The notes below the pieces were generated by a model, which did not search any database, was not told the origin of the DNA, and saw only the letters and a list, made by a program, of their open reading frames with translations. The translations under genes and the position numbers were made by a program. Below are positions 60,969-64,000 of a DNA stretch of 64,000 bases, piece after piece. Origin of the DNA: Marinimicrococcus flavescens (GTDB lineage: Bacteria; Pseudomonadota; Alphaproteobacteria; Geminicoccales; Geminicoccaceae); the NCBI GenBank assembly GCA_029211145.1, contig JARGEQ010000073.1, positions 1 through 64,000 on the forward strand, in the 5' to 3' direction. Each line of letters opens with the position of its first letter. The stretch's first letter is position 1.

Positions 60969-62840
60969 ATGAGGCAGGACAAGCAGGACGCACGCCAGCT
61001 CAAGATCGTGATCGTGGGCCATGTCGACCACGGCAAGTCGACCCTGGTGGGCCGTCTGATCCACGAGACCGGAGCCCTCCCGGAAGGCCGCTTCGAGGCC
61101 ATCAAGGCGCAGTCCGAGCGGCGCGGCATGCCGTTCGAGTGGGCCTTCCTCATGGATGCGATCCAGGCGGAGCGCGACCAGGGGATCACCATCGACACCA
61201 CCCAGATCCGCTTCAGGACCGAGCGGCGGCCCTACGTCATCATCGACGCGCCGGGCCACAAGGAGTTCCTGAAGAACATGGTGACCGGAGCCGCCTCGGC
61301 CGAGGCGGCGCTGCTGCTCATCGACGCCCACGAGGGGGTCCAAGAGCAGTCGCGGCGCCACGGCTACCTGCTCTCGCTCCTGGGCGTGCGGCAGGTGGCG
61401 GTGCTGGTCAACAAGATGGACCTGGTGGGCTACTCGGCCGACCGCTTCGGCCAGGTGGCCGAGGAGTACCGCGCCTATCTCAAGGGGCTGGGCGTCGAGC
61501 CTTCCTGCATCATCCCGATCTCGGCCCGCGAGGGCGACAACATGACGGCCCACAGCGGCCGCATGCCCTGGTACCAGGGCCCCACCGCGCTGCAGGCGCT
61601 GGACGGCTTCGAGACGCTGCCGCGGCCCTTCGAGCGGCCGCTGCGGATGCCGGTCCAGGACGTCTACAAGTTCGACCAGCGGCGGATCATCGCCGGGCGG
61701 ATCGAATCGGGCAGCCTTGAGGTCGGCCAGGAGGTGATCTTCTCGCCCTCCAACAAGACCGCGCGGATCCGCTCCATCGAGGCCTGGCAGGCCGGCACCC
61801 CGGAGACCGTCCGGGCCGGCCAGAGCGTCGGCGTCACCCTCGACGAGCAGATCTTCGTCGAGCGCGGCGAGGTGATGAGCCACGTCGCGGACGCCCCCCA
61901 GGAGACCAACGTCTTCAAGGCGCGGCTGTTCTGGCTGGGGCGCAACGCGCTCGAGCAGGGCGCGCGCTACACCTTGAAGCTCGGCACGCTGGAGACCGAG
62001 GTCACGGTCGAGGCGATCGAGCGGGTGATCGACACCGACGATCTCTCGGCCAAGGCCGCCACCCGCATCGAGCGCAACGGGGCCGGCGAGGTGGTGCTGC
62101 GCACCCGCCGCCTGCTGGCGCTCGACGAGCACGAGGAGAACCCCGCCACCGGCCGCTTCGTGCTGGTCGAGAACCACATGCCGGTGGGCGGCGGCATCGT
62201 CTCGATGGAGGGCTATCCCGACCAGCGCCATCTGGTGACGGTGCGCTCGACCAACATCACCGCGGTCGGCCACGCCGTGACCCGCGAGGCGAGGACCGCC
62301 CGCAACGGCCACAAGGGCGGGGTGCTGTGGTTCACCGGCCTGTCGGGGGCCGGCAAGTCGACCCTGGCGCTGGCGCTCGAGCGCGAGCTGTTCGCCAAGG
62401 GCTACCTGGTCTACGTGCTCGACGGCGACAATGTCCGCGGCGGGCTCAACAAGGACCTGGGCTTCGGCCCGGAGGCCCGGGCCGAGAACATCCGCCGCAT
62501 CGGCGAGGTGGCCGCCCTCTTCGCCGACGCCGGCTTCCTCGTGATCTCGAGCTTCATCTCGCCCTACCGCGCCGACCGCGAGCGCGCCAAGGAGGCGGCC
62601 GGCGCGGCCTTCCACGAGATCTACGTCAAGGCCTCGCTGGAGGCCTGCGAGGACCGCGACCCCAAAGGGCTCTACCGGCGCGCCCGGCAGGGCGAGATCG
62701 CCGAGTTCACCGGCATCTCCAGCCCCTACGAGCCGCCCGAGGCGGCCGAGCTCGTGGTGCCCACCGACGAGCTGCCGGTCGAGGAATGCCTGGGCATGCT
62801 GATGCGCTATGTCGGGGAGCGCTTCCAAAACACCCGCTAG
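60969..62840 (+). CDS. cysNC: Bifunctional sulfate adenylyltransferase subunit 1 / adenylylsulfate kinase
   Basis: A 623-residue fusion (NodQ-like). Residues 1-~445 are the CysN GTPase: GHVDHGKST (about 17-25), DAPGHKEF, NKMD, and elongation-factor-like beta barrels; the G2 region reads MPFEWAFLMDAIQAERDQGITIDTTQIRF, differing from the more usual LALLVDGLQAEREQGITID. From ~455 is the APS kinase, with Walker A GLSGAGKST and FISPYRADRERAKE, making PAPS. It closes the cysD-cysNC operon. PAPS is needed for cysteine synthesis or sulfotransferases. Confidence 0.94.
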   Translation: MRQDKQDARQLKIVIVGHVDHGKSTLVGRLIHETGALPEGRFEAIKAQSERRGMPFEWAFLMDAIQAERDQGITIDTTQIRFRTERRPYVIIDAPGHKEFLKNMVTGAASAEAALLLIDAHEGVQEQSRRHGYLLSLLGVRQVAVLVNKMDLVGYSADRFGQVAEEYRAYLKGLGVEPSCIIPISAREGDNMTAHSGRMPWYQGPTALQALDGFETLPRPFERPLRMPVQDVYKFDQRRIIAGRIESGSLEVGQEVIFSPSNKTARIRSIEAWQAGTPETVRAGQSVGVTLDEQIFVERGEVMSHVADAPQETNVFKARLFWLGRNALEQGARYTLKLGTLETEVTVEAIERVIDTDDLSAKAATRIERNGAGEVVLRTRRLLALDEHEENPATGRFVLVENHMPVGGGIVSMEGYPDQRHLVTVRSTNITAVGHAVTREARTARNGHKGGVLWFTGLSGAGKSTLALALERELFAKGYLVYVLDGDNVRGGLNKDLGFGPEARAENIRRIGEVAALFADAGFLVISSFISPYRADRERAKEAAGAAFHEIYVKASLEACEDRDPKGLYRRARQGEIAEFTGISSPYEPPEAAELVVPTDELPVEECLGMLMRYVGERFQNTR

Positions 62841-62852
62841 AAGCGGGCATGA

Positions 62853-62876
62853 CGGGGCGGGTCCTGGCCCGCCCCG
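62853..62876. terminator. Convergent-gene hairpin
   Basis: CGGGGCGGG (62853-62861), TCCTGG, CCCGCCCCG (62868-62876): 9-bp stem between the stops of cysNC and the convergent dps. No T-run. Confidence 0.55.
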
Positions 62877-62882
62877 CGGGGC

Positions 62883-63395
62883 TCACTCCTCGTCGAGCGA
62901 GGCGCGCAGCATCCACGCCGCCTTCTCGTGGAAGGCGATGCGGCCGTTCATCAGGTCCTCGGTGACCGTGTCGTCGGTTTTGTCGCAGGTCTCGACCACC
63001 TTGCGGCACTGCCGGGCCAAAAGCTCGTTGTCCCTGGCGAGCTGCTTGAGCATGTCCTGCGCGGCCGGCACGCCCTTCTCGTCGTCCACCGCGGTGCGGG
63101 CGAGAAACTGGCCGAGGCTGCCGGGCGCGAAATGGCCCAGGGCGCGGATCCGCTCGGCGATCTCGTCGACCGCGTCCTGCAGGTCGCGATACTGCTCCTC
63201 GAACAGCGGGTGCAGGCCGGGGAACTGCGGGCCGGTGACGTTCCAGTGAAAGCCGTGGGTCTTGCCCAAGAGGGTGTAGCTGTCGGCCAGCACCTGGGCC
63301 AGGCCCTCCGCCAGCGCCTTCCTGGCGTCGCGGTCGAGGCCGATCTCGGGGCGCAGCGGCTCGTGGGAAGCTTCGGGCTTGGACTGGCTGACCAT
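62883..63395 (-). CDS. dps: Dps family DNA-binding ferritin
   Basis: A 170-residue ferritin-like protein that forms 12-mers, stores iron and protects DNA in stress. Ferroxidase residues are placed as usual: His50 (GFHWNV), His62 (LHPLF), Asp77 and Glu81 (DEIAERIRALG). The N-terminal ~20 residues with Lys and His would be the DNA-binding tail. The ATG at 63395 has GGAGAG 4 nt upstream; a longer frame is not ferritin-like. A GGAACC-N17-GTT element lies 69 nt upstream, divergent from the entericidin promoter. Confidence 0.94.
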   Translation of the reverse strand: MVSQSKPEASHEPLRPEIGLDRDARKALAEGLAQVLADSYTLLGKTHGFHWNVTGPQFPGLHPLFEEQYRDLQDAVDEIAERIRALGHFAPGSLGQFLARTAVDDEKGVPAAQDMLKQLARDNELLARQCRKVVETCDKTDDTVTEDLMNGRIAFHEKAAWMLRASLDEE

Positions 63396-63464
63396 GATCT
63401 CTCCATGGGAGCGTGGACAAAACGGAGCGCCGCCGTGCGGCACGACGGGCTTTGATGCCGCTTC

Positions 63465-63490
63465 AACGCGCCGCCTCGCGCCGCGGTTCC
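63465..63490 (-). promoter_or_regulatory. EcfG-type promoter of dps
   Basis: Minus-strand GGAACC (complement of 63485-63490), 17-bp spacer, GTT (complement of 63465-63467), 69 nt before the dps start. Confidence 0.7.
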
Positions 63491-63536
63491 GCCTCTGCAC
63501 CCGGGAGCACCCGGCAGGAAGAAAAGCTGGTCTGCG

Positions 63537-63562
63537 GGAACCCCCCGCCCTGCCCCGCCGTT
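63537..63562 (+). promoter_or_regulatory. EcfG-type promoter of the entericidin gene
   Basis: GGAACC (63537-63542), 17-bp spacer, GTT (63560-63562), 34 nt before the entericidin start at 63597. Confidence 0.7.
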
Positions 63563-63596
63563 CCCCGTGCATCCCTCACCGCGCAAGGAGATTGCG

Positions 63597-63761
63597 ATGC
63601 GTGCGCGAAAGATCCGTCCGGCCTTCCTCGCCTTGATGACCGCCCTGCTGCTCGGCGGCTCCCTGACCGCCTGCAACACCATGGAGGGGGCGGGCGAGGA
63701 CATCTCGGCCGCGGGGCGCGGCATCGAGAACACCGCCGAGAAGACCAAGCAGAAGATGTAG
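63597..63761 (+). CDS. Entericidin A/B family lipoprotein
   Basis: A 54-residue lipoprotein: a basic N-terminus (MRARKIR), the hydrophobic stretch PAFLALMTALLLGGSLT and lipobox LTAC (Cys27), followed by NTMEGAGEDISAAGRGIENTAEKTKQKM, the canonical EcnA/B mature sequence. AAGGAG precedes the ATG. EcfG-type promoter 34 nt upstream. Paralogue of the gene at 53914. Confidence 0.92.
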   Translation: MRARKIRPAFLALMTALLLGGSLTACNTMEGAGEDISAAGRGIENTAEKTKQKM

Positions 63762-63831
63762 GCGGCCATGCCGGCGGCCCCTGCGGCGGGGGTCGCCGGC
63801 ATGTCCCGTCTTCCGACGAGAAGGCCAGGCC

Positions 63832-64000
63832 ATGGGTATCGAGATCGGCGGACTGCTCGGTCTGCTCGTCCTGATCGCCGACGTTTGGGCGATCGTCAAC
63901 GTCGTCAACAGCAACGCCTCGACCGGGGGCAAGGTGATCTGGGTGGTGCTGATCCTGATCCTGCCGCTGCTCGGCCTGATCATCTGGCTGATCGCCGGAC
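63832..64000 (+). CDS. PLDc_N-type small membrane protein, truncated by the window
   Basis: The first 56 codons of a gene continuing beyond the window: MGIEIGGLLGLLVLIADVWAIVNVVNSNASTGGKVIWVVLILILPLLGLIIWLIAG. The two hydrophobic helices separated by a short polar loop and the phrase ILPLLGLIIWLIAG match the phospholipase-D N-terminal (PLDc_N) membrane domain, which occurs alone as a small protein. It lies 70 bp after the entericidin stop. Confidence 0.8.
   Translation, partial: MGIEIGGLLGLLVLIADVWAIVNVVNSNASTGGKVIWVVLILILPLLGLIIWLIAG

Overview
The window is a very GC-rich chromosomal segment (about 70% GC by eye, not computed) with dense coding, ATGA/GTGA translational overlaps and no rRNA, tRNA, CRISPR array or insertion sequence that I could see. 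The organism is most likely an alphaproteobacterium, probably of the Rhodospirillales/Geminicoccales type. The best argument is a set of promoter-like sites of the form GGAACC-N16/17-GTT, the signature of the alphaproteobacterial general stress sigma factor EcfG, placed 34 to 118 nt upstream of stress-type genes. A fused cysN-cysC, two entericidin-type lipoproteins and a tripartite tricarboxylate (TctABC) uptake system fit the same background.

Region by region. 1-5.7 kb: the end of a TadG-like pilus protein, then a stress island (CsbD, a small lipoprotein, type IB topoisomerase, short-chain dehydrogenase, flavin/PLP-fold stress protein, two unknown proteins), most of it behind EcfG-type promoters. 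5.7-9.8 kb: an AI-2E-type membrane protein and glycogen debranching enzyme glgX. 9.98-23.34 kb: a 14-gene catabolic block, all on the minus strand, combining a TctABC transporter, two Gfo/Idh/MocA dehydrogenases, two xylose-isomerase-like TIM barrels, an enolase-superfamily dehydratase, a DapA-like aldolase, a DUF993 protein and a TetR regulator. Two related palindromes (about 14.27 and 23.43 kb) look like that regulator's operators. The pieces suggest uptake and breakdown of an acidic or oxidised sugar.

23.7-33.7 kb: an eight-gene plus-strand glycan operon, mostly overlapping end to end: a nucleotide-sugar epimerase, a glycoside-hydrolase-like/CDP-sugar-epimerase fusion, a B12-type radical SAM enzyme, four glycosyltransferases and a UDP-glucuronate decarboxylase (UXS). 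It starts behind an EcfG-type promoter. 33.7-43.4 kb: a small unknown protein, a single-domain response regulator, pgi, a Wzc-like tyrosine kinase/chain-length regulator, a nucleotidyltransferase with four copies of an 11-bp half-site in its leader, two GT2 glycosyltransferases and a UDP-glucose/GDP-mannose dehydrogenase. The dehydrogenase plus UXS would give UDP-glucuronate and then UDP-xylose, so the regions probably serve one surface polysaccharide.

43.4-50 kb: an Rnk-like regulator, a LysR regulator with a palindromic promoter, a small operon (unknown proteins, AhpD-like protein, DUF488, 5-formyl-THF cyclo-ligase), a 113-bp element bounded by perfect 18-bp inverted repeats, an ECF sigma factor with a cupredoxin pair, a gene-poor stretch with A/T homopolymers and a possible small RNA, and a second Rnk-like gene. 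50-54.6 kb: a Zn/Cd/Pb-type P-ATPase with a divergent MerR regulator and 19-bp-spacer promoter, a Crp/Fnr regulator, and an entericidin/CsbD/glycine-zipper set. 54.9-64 kb: a GT4 glycosyltransferase with an amylo-alpha-1,6-glucosidase, LysE exporter, DUF882 peptidase, cysD-cysNC sulfate activation, Dps, a second entericidin and the start of a PLDc_N membrane protein, the Dps/entericidin pair being divergent with two more EcfG-type promoters between them.
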